The notes beneath the pieces were generated by a model. That model saw only the letters and a program-made list of their open reading frames with translations, was not told the origin of the DNA and did not search any database. DNA of 64,000 nucleotides from contig JAGAUY010000093.1 of NCBI GenBank assembly GCA_017620525.1, positions 1-64,000 of the forward strand, read 5' to 3'. Shown piece by piece: positions 24,237-31,995 of the stretch (position 1 is the first letter of the stretch; every line of letters starts with the position of its first letter). A program made the position numbers and the translations under genes. The DNA comes from Oscillospiraceae bacterium (lineage in GTDB: Bacteria; Bacillota; Clostridia; Oscillospirales; Oscillospiraceae).

Positions 24237-25184
24237 TCAGGGTGAATCGCTATTGTCTCCGGCCAGCTGGGCCTGGAACCACTTGAGAACATACAGGCTC
24301 TGGCCGCGGGTCAGGAGCTGTTCTTCGGAGTGGGAACTGTGGCCCTGAATGCTGTCCTCGGGAACAACCTGGTGGGATTTGCGGCTGTATTCCGCAGGGG
24401 TCATGCCGTAGGCTGCCTGAAATGCCCTGGAAAAATAGCGATAGTCGGAGAAGCCGGATTCCATACTGATGCTCAGCATGGAATCATGGCCTGCGGCGAT
24501 GAGCTTGCAGGCATGATTGAACCGGACGGAATTGACATATTCCTGAAATGTCTGGTTCATGGTGTTTTTAATGAAGTGGGACAGATAGCTGACGGAGCAG
24601 CCTTCCTGCTTCGCAAAATCAGACAGTTTGATCTTGTGGGTGAAATTGGAATCCACGAACTGGATCAGCCGCAGCAGCCGGGCATTCTGGCGGTCGGTGC
24701 TGGCAGCCTCTTCAGCGGACATGATGCGGTAGGGCAGGTTGGTCAGCAGCCGGTGCAGCAGAAGACCGCACTGTCCGAAACAGTAGAGTTCATAGAAATC
24801 GCTGCGGGTGAAATAGGCATTGGCGATGTCCAGCATGGTTCTGCGGACCCATTCGTAGTCGGCAGGCGTCAGATTGTTTTTCAGGCTGATGTCGTCGGTG
24901 CTGATGGTTGTGGCAGTGGCGAAGGCCGTTGGGGAGATCTGAAGGCACAGGAATGTGCAGACCTCCTTCTGCCGCAGTTCGTGAGTCATATTCGGCGAGA
25001 AAAGGACGACCTCGCCGGGCTGGACCACATAGTTGCGCTGCAGATAGGTAACTGTCAGCGGTGCATCCAGAACCCACAGCAGTTCCCAGTCCTTGTGGAA
25101 GTGGGGCGCGCGGTAGGTCATGGTGTTGGCAAAGACGCTCAGACCGTGAACCTGCTGGTATTGAATGATCTCAAGTTCGTCCAC
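24237..25184 (-). CDS. AraC-family transcriptional regulator
   Basis: A 315-residue regulator. The N-terminal cupin sensor (APHFHKDWELLWVLD near residue 27; VQPGEVVLFSPNMTHEL near residue 54) is followed by the C-terminal AraC double helix-turn-helix (HKIKLSDFAKQEGCSVSYLSHFIK near 188-211 and SMESGFSDYRYFSRAFQAAYGMTPAEYS near 243-270). The start is taken as GTG at 25184 because AAGGAGG sits 8 bases upstream; a TTG at 25217 falls inside the promoter -10 box. It lies divergently beside the xylulokinase operon and after the sugar importer, so it probably activates both in response to a sugar; inferred. Confidence 0.85.
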   Translation of the reverse strand: MDELEIIQYQQVHGLSVFANTMTYRAPHFHKDWELLWVLDAPLTVTYLQRNYVVQPGEVVLFSPNMTHELRQKEVCTFLCLQISPTAFATATTISTDDISLKNNLTPADYEWVRRTMLDIANAYFTRSDFYELYCFGQCGLLLHRLLTNLPYRIMSAEEAASTDRQNARLLRLIQFVDSNFTHKIKLSDFAKQEGCSVSYLSHFIKNTMNQTFQEYVNSVRFNHACKLIAAGHDSMLSISMESGFSDYRYFSRAFQAAYGMTPAEYSRKSHQVVPEDSIQGHSSHSEEQLLTRGQSLYVLKWFQAQLAGDNSDSP

Positions 25185-25216
25185 CCATTCCGCCTCCTTT
25201 CTGAGTGCTGGTCCCA

Positions 25217-25245
25217 ATTATAGCAAATAATGGGGAGTAAATCAA
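25217..25245 (-). promoter_or_regulatory. Promoter for the AraC regulator
   Basis: On the minus strand: TTGATT (25245-25240), 17-bp spacer, TATAAT (25222-25217). The opposite-strand promoter for the xylulokinase is not obvious, consistent with activator dependence. Confidence 0.75.
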
Positions 25246-25302
25246 GTTTTCCCCGTTTATTCATAAGAAAAATCAAAAAACAACCTATAGGGAGTGATCA
25301 AC

Positions 25303-26787
25303 TTGAAGTTGTATATCGGTGTAGACCTGGGTACGTCCGCTGTGAAGCTCTTGCTGATGGAGTCCACCGGCAAGATTCTGAACGTCGTTACCAAGGAGTA
25401 TCCTCTGGAATTCCCCCAGCCCGGCTGGAGTCAGCAGGCCCCCGAGGACTGGCGCAAGGCTGTCATGGAAGGTATTCCCGAACTGCTGGAAGGTCATAAC
25501 GGCGCTGACGTGGTTGGCATCGGCTGCGGCGGTCAGATGCATGGCCTGGTCATTCTGGACCAGGACGACAATGTGATCCGTCCCGCAATCCTCTGGAACG
25601 ACGGCAGAACCGCAAAGCAGGTGGATTATCTGAACGGTGTTATCGGAAAGGACAAGCTGTCCGAGCTGACTGCCAACATCGCCTTCGCTGGCTTTACTGC
25701 TCCTAAGGTGCTGTGGGTCAAGGAAAATGAACCTGAGAACTTCGTAAAGATCGCCAAGATCATGCTGCCGAAGGATTATGTAAACTATATTCTCACCGGC
25801 GTTCATGCCTGTGATTATTCTGATGCGTCCGGTATGCTGCTGATGGATGTGCAGCATAAGTGCTGGAGCAAGCAGATGCTGGACATTTGCGGCGTAACTG
25901 AAAACCAGATGCCGAAGCTCTTTGAGTCCTATGAATGCATCGGAACCGTCAGACCCGAGATCGCCAAGCAGTTGGGTATTTGCGAGACTGTCAAGGTCGC
26001 TGCCGGCGCCGGCGATAACGCTGCTGCCGCAGTCGGCACCGGCGTGGTGGGCGAGGGCGGCTGCAACATCAGCCTGGGCACCTCCGGCACCGTCTTTATC
26101 TCCTCCGAGAAGTTCGGCGTGGATAACAACAATGCACTTCATGCATTTGCCCATGCGGACGGCGGCTATCATCTGATGGGCTGTATGCTCTCCGCAGCCA
26201 GCTGCAACAAGTGGCTGATGGACGACATCTTCCGGACCAAGGACTATGCAGCGGAGCAGGCTCCCATTACCGAGGATAAGCTGGGTGAGAATCATGTCTA
26301 TTTCCTGCCCTATCTGATGGGCGAGCGCAGCCCCATCAATGACACCAATGCCCGCGGCACCTTCATTGGCATGACCATGGACACCTCCCGTGCTGATCTG
26401 ACTCAGGCGGTTCTGGAAGGCGTTGCCTATGCCATCCGCGACAGCGTGGAAGTGGCCAGAAGCCTGGGCATCGTCATCAATTCCTCCAAGATCTGCGGCG
26501 GCGGTGCCAAGAGTGCCCTGTGGAAGAAGATCATGGCAAATGTGCTGAACGCAGAGTTGGAATGTCTGGAATCCGAGCAGGGTCCCGGCATGGGCGGCGC
26601 CATGCTGGCGATGGTTGCAGCAGGGGAGTATGGCAGCGTGAAGGAAGTCTGCGACAAGTTTGTTGCCGTGGCTTCCACCGTCAAGCCCGAACCCGCTTTG
26701 GTTGCCAAGTATGAAAAGCGTTATCAGCAGTTCAGACAGATCTACCCTGCCTGCAAGGCGCTGTTCGCGGAATTCGTAAAGGAGTAA
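25303..26787 (+). CDS. xylB: Xylulokinase-type FGGY kinase
   Basis: A 494-residue FGGY kinase, ATP-dependent, phosphorylating D-xylulose or a related ketose for the pentose phosphate pathway. Signatures are YIGVDLGTSAVKLLL (residues 3-17), GCGGQMHGLVILD near residue 76, ILWNDGRT near residue 97, NISLGTSGTVF near residue 258 and the adenosine-site CGGGAKSALW near residue 397. TTG at 25303 (KLYIGVDLG) is preferred over GTG at 25294, which overlaps the ribosome site GGGAG. First gene of an operon with a DUF4867 protein (4-bp gap) and an isomerase-family protein. Xylulose is likely but L-xylulose or ribulose cannot be excluded. Confidence 0.87.
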   Translation: MKLYIGVDLGTSAVKLLLMESTGKILNVVTKEYPLEFPQPGWSQQAPEDWRKAVMEGIPELLEGHNGADVVGIGCGGQMHGLVILDQDDNVIRPAILWNDGRTAKQVDYLNGVIGKDKLSELTANIAFAGFTAPKVLWVKENEPENFVKIAKIMLPKDYVNYILTGVHACDYSDASGMLLMDVQHKCWSKQMLDICGVTENQMPKLFESYECIGTVRPEIAKQLGICETVKVAAGAGDNAAAAVGTGVVGEGGCNISLGTSGTVFISSEKFGVDNNNALHAFAHADGGYHLMGCMLSAASCNKWLMDDIFRTKDYAAEQAPITEDKLGENHVYFLPYLMGERSPINDTNARGTFIGMTMDTSRADLTQAVLEGVAYAIRDSVEVARSLGIVINSSKICGGGAKSALWKKIMANVLNAELECLESEQGPGMGGAMLAMVAAGEYGSVKEVCDKFVAVASTVKPEPALVAKYEKRYQQFRQIYPACKALFAEFVKE

Positions 26788-26791
26788 GCTC

Positions 26792-27430
26792 ATGAAAATT
26801 TATTCTGTTCTGGATCCGGAATTCAAGGCTTACGGTCAAATTGTCACCGGTCTGGATGATGCGGTACAGGAGATCATGGCTGCACTGGCGACCACGCCTC
26901 AGCCTGATGGTGTGGGTTACGTTCCTACCGATCCTGTGCTGCAGGAACTTCCTGCAGCCGTGCAGATCAGTGAGCACTGCTTCGGCGGTATGCCCACGCA
27001 GCTGGGCTGGTGCAACGGCCATAATACGAAGCTTAACTGTCTGGAATACCACCGTGACAGTGAGTTTAATCTGGGCACAGAGGACTTCATCCTGCTGATC
27101 GCAAAACAGGATGAGATCCTGGACGGCATCCTGGATACTTCCAGAGTCAAGGCATTCAGGGTCCCTGCCGGTGTGCTGGTGGAAGTGTATGCCACTACCC
27201 TGCATTATGCACCCTGCCACTGTGATCCCGCCAAGGGTTTCCGGGTCTTGGTAGCGCTGCCCTGGTTGACCAACACGGACCGTCCTGTGATGGAAAACAG
27301 AACTGCCGAGGATGAGATCATGACCGCCCGGAACAAGTGGCTGCTGGCCCATCCTGAGTCCAGCGAAGCCAGAGGCGGTGCTAAGGTCGGTCTTTCCGGC
27401 GAGAATATTGACATTGTAGATATCATATAA
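26792..27430 (+). CDS. DUF4867-family cupin-like protein
   Basis: A 212-residue cytoplasmic protein I recognise as DUF4867, a family of unknown function found with sugar catabolic genes. It has cupin-like features: LEYHRDSEFNLGTEDFILLI near residues 79-98 and the beta-strand FRVPAGVLVEVYATTLHYAPCHC near 126-148, with potential metal ligands His, Glu and Cys. Placement between a ketose kinase and an isomerase-family gene, with gaps of 4 and 15 bp, suggests it handles the same sugar, perhaps as a mutarotase, isomerase or sensor; this is inference. Confidence 0.78.
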   Translation: MKIYSVLDPEFKAYGQIVTGLDDAVQEIMAALATTPQPDGVGYVPTDPVLQELPAAVQISEHCFGGMPTQLGWCNGHNTKLNCLEYHRDSEFNLGTEDFILLIAKQDEILDGILDTSRVKAFRVPAGVLVEVYATTLHYAPCHCDPAKGFRVLVALPWLTNTDRPVMENRTAEDEIMTARNKWLLAHPESSEARGGAKVGLSGENIDIVDII

Positions 27431-27445
27431 AGGAGATAGATCAAT

Positions 27446-28915
27446 ATGAACATTCCTGAAGTAAAGCTTGGCATCATTGCCGTCTCCCGTGACTGCTTCC
27501 CCATCGCCCTGTCTACCCAGCGCCGCAAGAACATCGTGGCTGCCTACGGCGAAGGCATCTATGAGTGCCCCATCACCGTGGAGAATGAGAAGGATGCTCT
27601 GGCTGCTCTGGCTGATGTGCAGGCCAATGGTGTCAATGCTCTGGTGGTGTTCCTGGGCAACTTCGGTCCCGAGACTCCCGAAACCATCCTGTGCCAGAAG
27701 TTTGACGGTCCCACTATGTACATCGCTGCTGCAGAAGGCGACGGTGATCTGATCAATGGCCGCGGCGATGCTTACTGCGGCGTTCTGAACTGCTCCTACA
27801 ATCTGATCATGCGCCATCTGAAGGCCTATATTCCCGAGTATCCCGTGGGCACTGCCGAGGAGTGCGCCTCCATGATCAAGGAATTTGTTCCCATCGCCCG
27901 TGCCATCATCGGTGTTAAGAATCTGAAGATCATCACCTTCGGTCCCCGTCCCCAGGACTTCTTCGCATGCAATGCTCCCATCAAGGGCCTGTACGAGCTG
28001 GGTGTTGAGGTGGAGGAGAACTCCGAGTTGGATCTGCTGGTCAGCTATAAGGCTCATGCCGGTGACGAGCGCATCAAGGACATCATCGCGGATATGGAAG
28101 CCGAGATGGGCGAGCGCAAGATCTATCCCGACCTGCTCGAGCGCATGGCTCAGTTTGAGCTGACGCTGCTTGACTGGGCAGAGGCTCACAAGGGCGCCAG
28201 AAAGTATGTTGCATTTGCTGACAAGTGCTGGCCTGCATTCCCCGAGCAGTTTGGCTTTGAGCCCTGCTATGTCAATTCCCGTCTGGCATCCCGCGGCATT
28301 CCCGTGGCCTGTGAAGTCGATATCTATGGCGCACTGTCTGAGTACATCGGCGCCTGCATCACCGGCGATGCCATCACCCTGCTGGATATCAACAACTCTG
28401 TGCCCAAGTACCTCTATGACGAGGACATCGCCGGCAAGTTCCCCTATGACATCAAGGATACCTTCATGGGCTTCCATTGCGGCAATACTCCCAGCTGCAA
28501 GATGTGCGGCGACTGCGCGGTTAAGTATCAGCTGATCCAGAACCGTCTGCTGGAAAATGGCGGTACCCCCGATATCACCCGCGGCACTCTGGAAGGCGAT
28601 ATCGCTGCTTCCGACATCACCTTCTACCGTCTGCAGTGCGACAGCCAGGGCAATCTGCGTTCTTACATTGCGCAGGGCGAGGTCCTGCCCGTTCCCACCC
28701 GCTCCTTCGGCGGCATCGGCATCTTCGCAATCCACGAAATGGGCCGCTTCTACCGCCATGTGCTGATCCAGAAGGGTTATCCCCATCATGGTGCCGTGGC
28801 ATTTGCCCACTGCGGCAAGTCCCTGTACGAAGTATTCAAGTACTTCGGCATTGCTGACATTGCCTACAACCAGCCGAAGTCCCTGCCTTACGCAACCGAG
28901 AACCCCTGGGCATAA
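27446..28915 (+). CDS. L-fucose/L-arabinose isomerase-family protein
   Basis: A 489-residue cytoplasmic protein of the FucI/AraA-like fold (three Rossmann-like domains). The N-terminal part reads LGIIAVSRDCFP; GPRPQDFFACNAP lies near residue 169 and EVDIYGALSEYIG near residue 292. A Cys-rich stretch, HCGNTPSCKMCGDCAVK (near 345-361), precedes the C-terminal half. HHGAVAFAHCGKSLYEVFKYFG at the end supplies His residues like those lining the fucose isomerase site. It likely converts an aldose to the ketose used by the kinase at 25303. The CxxCxxC cluster is unusual and may bind metal. The substrate is not assigned. Confidence 0.8.
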   Translation: MNIPEVKLGIIAVSRDCFPIALSTQRRKNIVAAYGEGIYECPITVENEKDALAALADVQANGVNALVVFLGNFGPETPETILCQKFDGPTMYIAAAEGDGDLINGRGDAYCGVLNCSYNLIMRHLKAYIPEYPVGTAEECASMIKEFVPIARAIIGVKNLKIITFGPRPQDFFACNAPIKGLYELGVEVEENSELDLLVSYKAHAGDERIKDIIADMEAEMGERKIYPDLLERMAQFELTLLDWAEAHKGARKYVAFADKCWPAFPEQFGFEPCYVNSRLASRGIPVACEVDIYGALSEYIGACITGDAITLLDINNSVPKYLYDEDIAGKFPYDIKDTFMGFHCGNTPSCKMCGDCAVKYQLIQNRLLENGGTPDITRGTLEGDIAASDITFYRLQCDSQGNLRSYIAQGEVLPVPTRSFGGIGIFAIHEMGRFYRHVLIQKGYPHHGAVAFAHCGKSLYEVFKYFGIADIAYNQPKSLPYATENPWA

Positions 28916-28930
28916 TCCGAAACAGAACGA

Positions 28931-28962
28931 GCAGCCAGCGGCAAAGCCGCTGGCTGCTTTTC
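28931..28962 (+). terminator. Intrinsic terminator of the xylulokinase operon
   Basis: GCAGCCAGCGGC (28931-28942) / GCCGCTGGCTGC (28946-28957), loop AAA, then TTTT. Confidence 0.92.
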
Positions 28963-28979
28963 ATTTCTGGAAAGATGAG

Positions 28980-30179
28980 TTACTGCGCCGCATTCAGCAC
29001 AGCTGTGCCCGGTGCGTCGGCTTTCAGAAGGGACGCCTGATACATGACCATTGCGGCATCCCCGCGGGTCAGGACGTCAGTGGCGCTGAGGCTGATACCG
29101 TTGCTTTCCAGAACCGTCAGGGCATCGCAGGCCCAGGTGGGGACGGCCTCATCGGCAGGGATGGCGGCGGCAGCCTCGCTCGTACCCAGAATCAGGGCAT
29201 TTTGAAGCATCACGGCCGCTTCCGCGCCGGTAATGGGCGCATCTGCCTGGAAAGTATCCGCCTCCGGCCAGCCGGCGGTCAGACCGCTGCGCATGGCAGC
29301 CGCCAGGTAGGGTTTCAGCCAGTCGGGAGACTCATCTGCATAGCCGGTGTAGGCTGCGTTTTCTTCAAGGGGAATATCCAGCGCGCCTACCAGCATGGTC
29401 AGAAACTCACCACGGCTCACCTGCTTTTCGGGACTGAAACAGTTGTTCCCCCCCACACGCTCGGCTACGAAAATACCGGTATTTTTCATCCATTCTGCGG
29501 CAAAACGGCAGCTGCTGCCGACGGTATCGGTATACTGCCGGGCCTCGGTGGGCTTCATGATGGTGACGGTTACGGTGGCTTCCCGGGAGACATTTCCGGC
29601 GGGATCCGCAGCGGTGAAGGTGAAGGAATCAACACCGACCTTGTTCTTTTTGGGTGTATAGATGAAACTGCCATCTTTGCGGATGGTCACTTCACCCCGG
29701 CGTGGCTGGCGGGTGACGGTGTAGGTCATGGTTTGTCCTTCGGGGTCTTTGACCTTCAGCATGGCTTCGTTGGGCAGATTCTTGTAGGTTTCCATGGCGG
29801 AATCCTCTGCCACGGGGGCCTGGTCCTGCTTGCCCAGAACGGCGATGGAGAGCGTTGCACAGGGGGCCACATGGTCTTCAAAGATGGGAAGATAGGTCAG
29901 TGCCGCTTCCTGATCGGACTCGCTGAGGACCGGCTGAAAGGTCAGTTGTGCCAGCTGGTCTGCGGTCAGAATATCCCCGGTCTGGATGATCCGTGCGCCC
30001 AGCGACACGCTGCCCGCTTCGGGCAGGCCGGTGACACAGATGCCAGCGAGGGATTCCTCCTGGGAGAAATCCCCCTGGGAAAAGCAATACGTGGAATCAC
30101 AGTCCACCTGTGCAGCTGCAGCGGGAATGACCATCAGACAGCAGGCTGCCAGCAGGCAGATCAAACGGGTTCGGAACAT
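28980..30179 (-). CDS. Secreted protein with cadherin-like/Ig domain and S-layer homology repeats
   Basis: A 399-residue exported protein. The signal peptide (MFRTRLICLLAACCLMVIPAAAA, 1-23) is followed by a beta-rich region, then a tandem-type Ig/cadherin-like domain (about 122-205; VKDPEGQTMTYTVTRQPRRGEVTI, FTAADPAGNVSREATVTVTI). Then come about three SLH-type repeats: CRFAAEWMKNTGIFV with SRGEFLTMLVGAL, LKPYLAAAMRSGLTAGW with TGAEAAVMLQNAL, and CDALTVLESNGI with TRGDAAMVMYQA. SLH repeats bind pyruvylated cell-wall polymer, so it is probably wall-associated. The start follows GGAGG. It is near, but separated by a terminator from, a sortase gene; it has no LPxTG motif itself. Confidence 0.82.
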   Translation of the reverse strand: MFRTRLICLLAACCLMVIPAAAAQVDCDSTYCFSQGDFSQEESLAGICVTGLPEAGSVSLGARIIQTGDILTADQLAQLTFQPVLSESDQEAALTYLPIFEDHVAPCATLSIAVLGKQDQAPVAEDSAMETYKNLPNEAMLKVKDPEGQTMTYTVTRQPRRGEVTIRKDGSFIYTPKKNKVGVDSFTFTAADPAGNVSREATVTVTIMKPTEARQYTDTVGSSCRFAAEWMKNTGIFVAERVGGNNCFSPEKQVSRGEFLTMLVGALDIPLEENAAYTGYADESPDWLKPYLAAAMRSGLTAGWPEADTFQADAPITGAEAAVMLQNALILGTSEAAAAIPADEAVPTWACDALTVLESNGISLSATDVLTRGDAAMVMYQASLLKADAPGTAVLNAAQ

Positions 30180-30285
30180 AAGAAACCTCCTGAAAATGAT
30201 TTGACGCAGGTAGTGTTTGCCAGTTCAGGGAGATTTATTCACCCCAGTTTGAATCTTCCGCAGGATCTGCGCAGGAGAAAAAGCA

Positions 30286-30317
30286 AAGCTCCCGGATACA
30301 GGTGTATCCGGGAGCTT
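30286..30317 (-). terminator. Intrinsic terminator after the sortase gene
   Basis: AAGCTCCCGGATACA (30286-30300) / TGTATCCGGGAGCTT (30303-30317); perfect 15-bp arms, followed on the minus strand by TTTGCTTTTTCTCC. Confidence 0.93.
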
Positions 30318-30321
30318 CATA

Positions 30322-30864
30322 TTATGCGCGGTTCAGAAAAACAGCTATGCGGGATTCAGGGGTGATGCTGCAGGTATAGAGGACCAGATCAAAGCCGCTG
30401 TTTTTAACGGTGTCGACCTCATTGGCATCCAGAATGAGGATCAGCTCTGTGATGTATTCAGATGTCACGCCTTCGGGACCTGTAAAGCATACGGCTTCGC
30501 CCTCTTGCATATCCTGCAGGAAACCAAAATGCGATTCGTAATTGTGGGCAGCGATGACCAGATTATCGCTGCTCTGAGCGCCGAAGTGACGGCACGGTGA
30601 GATCTTCAGCTTGTCATAACTCCAGTCGGACATGACCGGCAGCGACACTTCCCGCTCCGGAAAGGTCAGATAGCCGATGTAGGTATTTCCGCCTGTTTCC
30701 AGGGGATGTCCGGTTCCGGCCAGCTGCTGCAGTTTCGCAACTGCTGCCTGAGCGGCATCACCTGCCCGGAGATCCTCCAGCCGGCTGCTGCGCAAAAAGA
30801 GCAGCGCTGCGGAGATCAGCACTGCTCCCAGCAGCAGACAGAATCTGCCTGCTTTATTCATCAT
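30322..30864 (-). CDS. Sortase-family transpeptidase
   Basis: A 180-residue membrane-anchored sortase. An N-terminal helix (about 8-24) is followed by the sortase beta-barrel. The catalytic triad is visible: His107 in IAAHNYESHFG, Cys165 in LVLYTCSITPESR, and Arg172. It joins surface proteins bearing a sorting motif to the cell wall. It is short, like class D/E or F-type enzymes; I cannot fix the class. Its ATG overlaps the stop of the 64-residue gene upstream by 11 bases, which suggests that small protein is its substrate. Confidence 0.87.
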   Translation of the reverse strand: MMNKAGRFCLLLGAVLISAALLFLRSSRLEDLRAGDAAQAAVAKLQQLAGTGHPLETGGNTYIGYLTFPEREVSLPVMSDWSYDKLKISPCRHFGAQSSDNLVIAAHNYESHFGFLQDMQEGEAVCFTGPEGVTSEYITELILILDANEVDTVKNSGFDLVLYTCSITPESRIAVFLNRA

Positions 30865-31048
30865 CGGGCTCGTCCTTTCTGCGCAGCAGGATGATGCCCA
30901 GCACCAGGAAAAACAGGCCGCCGCAGACCAGAACGGGGATGGGCCAGTTCAGCTGACCGGTTTGGATCAGAGCTTCTGCCACAGTGCCGGTATCCGGGGC
31001 ACTGATGCCCCAGAGCCGGATGGCAGCCAATGCAGGGATAAGATTCAT
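30854..31048 (-). CDS. 64-residue candidate sortase substrate with LIQTG sorting signal
   Basis: A tiny protein whose C-terminal half reads ALIQTGQLNWPIPVL, a hydrophobic helix, then LRRKDEPDDE. This is the architecture of a cell-wall sorting signal, with LIQTG where LPQTG is usual; QTGQLNWP is a common continuation of such signals in Clostridia. The N-terminal 25 residues (MNLIPALAAIRLWGISAPDTG) are weakly hydrophobic and may act as a minimal export signal. Translationally coupled to the sortase. ATG follows AGGAGGAAT. Whether it is truly processed is inference; it could instead be a membrane partner of the sortase. Confidence 0.68.
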   Translation of the reverse strand: MNLIPALAAIRLWGISAPDTGTVAEALIQTGQLNWPIPVLVCGGLFFLVLGIILLRRKDEPDDE

Positions 31049-31081
31049 CGTTTATTCCTCCTGCTTCGCCGGTGAGGGCAG

Positions 31082-31795
31082 TTAAGATGTGTGCGCCGCG
31101 ATCACATCGCCAATGCGGCTGCGGACCATGGCAGCCAGATCCACGGTCTTCAGATCCTTGTATTCTTCGTAGGGGATGGGCTCCAGATAATGGATCTGCA
31201 CGGTGACGGGAGCGCTGCCTTTCTGGTCCAGGACCTTGTAGCAGTCGATCAGGGCAATGGGGATGATGGGGGCCTTGGCCTTTACTGCGCAGCGGAAGCT
31301 GCCGCCGTGGAAGTCACGCATCTGATTGCCGTTTTTGCTGCGGGTGCCTTCGGGGAAGATCAGGTAGCTGCGTCCGTTCAGCAGTTCCTTGGTGACGGCC
31401 TGGATAACAGTCAGGGACTGACGCACATCCTCCCGGTCCATGGCATAGGAGCGGGTGCAGGAGACGATCTGCTTGATGAAGGGGATATCAGCCAGTTCCT
31501 TCTTAAAGATGGCGCCCAGAGGCATATCGCAGGTGGCTACGATGGCCAGTACGTCAAACATACCCTGATGGTTGGAGTAGAAGGCGAAGCCGCCCTCAGT
31601 GGGGATATTTTCGGTGCCGGTGACCTTCAGCTCCACATTACCGGACTTGATTGCCAGCTTCAGGATGTGCTGAATGTGGGTGTACATTTCCGCTTCGGGA
31701 TAATTCTCAGGGGCCTTGGCATAACGGCACAGCTTGGCCCACAGGCCGGGGACCTTCCAGATATTCTTCAGAACCATCATTACCAGTCGGTTCAT
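31082..31795 (-). CDS. plsC: 1-acyl-sn-glycerol-3-phosphate acyltransferase
   Basis: A 237-residue membrane-associated PlsC-family enzyme that makes phosphatidic acid from lysophosphatidic acid and an acyl donor. The catalytic H-x4-D box is SNHQGMFDV near residue 76; the glycerol-phosphate site FPEGTRSKNG lies near residue 147. ATG at 31795 follows AAGGAGG; an upstream in-frame ATG at 31861 would lie in the promoter. First gene of a possible three-gene minus-strand unit with the 64-residue protein (33-bp gap) and the sortase. Confidence 0.9.
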   Translation of the reverse strand: MNRLVMMVLKNIWKVPGLWAKLCRYAKAPENYPEAEMYTHIQHILKLAIKSGNVELKVTGTENIPTEGGFAFYSNHQGMFDVLAIVATCDMPLGAIFKKELADIPFIKQIVSCTRSYAMDREDVRQSLTVIQAVTKELLNGRSYLIFPEGTRSKNGNQMRDFHGGSFRCAVKAKAPIIPIALIDCYKVLDQKGSAPVTVQIHYLEPIPYEEYKDLKTVDLAAMVRSRIGDVIAAHTS

Positions 31796-31829
31796 GGGGA
31801 TTCCTCCTTGATTTACTATACTGTTGGTT

Positions 31830-31857
31830 ATTTTATCAGAACCACGGAAAAAGTCAA
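31830..31857 (-). promoter_or_regulatory. Promoter for plsC
   Basis: On the minus strand: TTGACT (31857-31852), 16-bp spacer, TAAAAT (31835-31830). Confidence 0.75.
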
Positions 31858-31902
31858 TCAATTCCGGGTGGAAACTGCCATTTTCTCCGGAAGAGAGGGA
31901 AT

Positions 31903-31966
31903 TCTACCGGCGGTAGAGGGCATTTGAAAGAGTAGCTTGCCTTTTGGGCGGGGAAAATGATAGGAT
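31903..31966 (+). promoter_or_regulatory. Promoter and palindrome upstream of the esterase-acyltransferase gene
   Basis: TTGCCT (31937-31942), 18-bp spacer, TAGGAT (31961-31966). Upstream lies TCTACC-GGC-GGTAGA (31903-31917), a perfect 6-bp-arm palindrome that may be a regulator site. Confidence 0.55.
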
Positions 31967-31995
31967 ATAGAAAACATGGAACGAGGAAGAATACT

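Noticed and set aside
25185..25217. Upstream TTG start for the AraC regulator
   Set aside because: The codon lies in the promoter -10 box (25217-25222), and AAGGAGG points to GTG at 25184.
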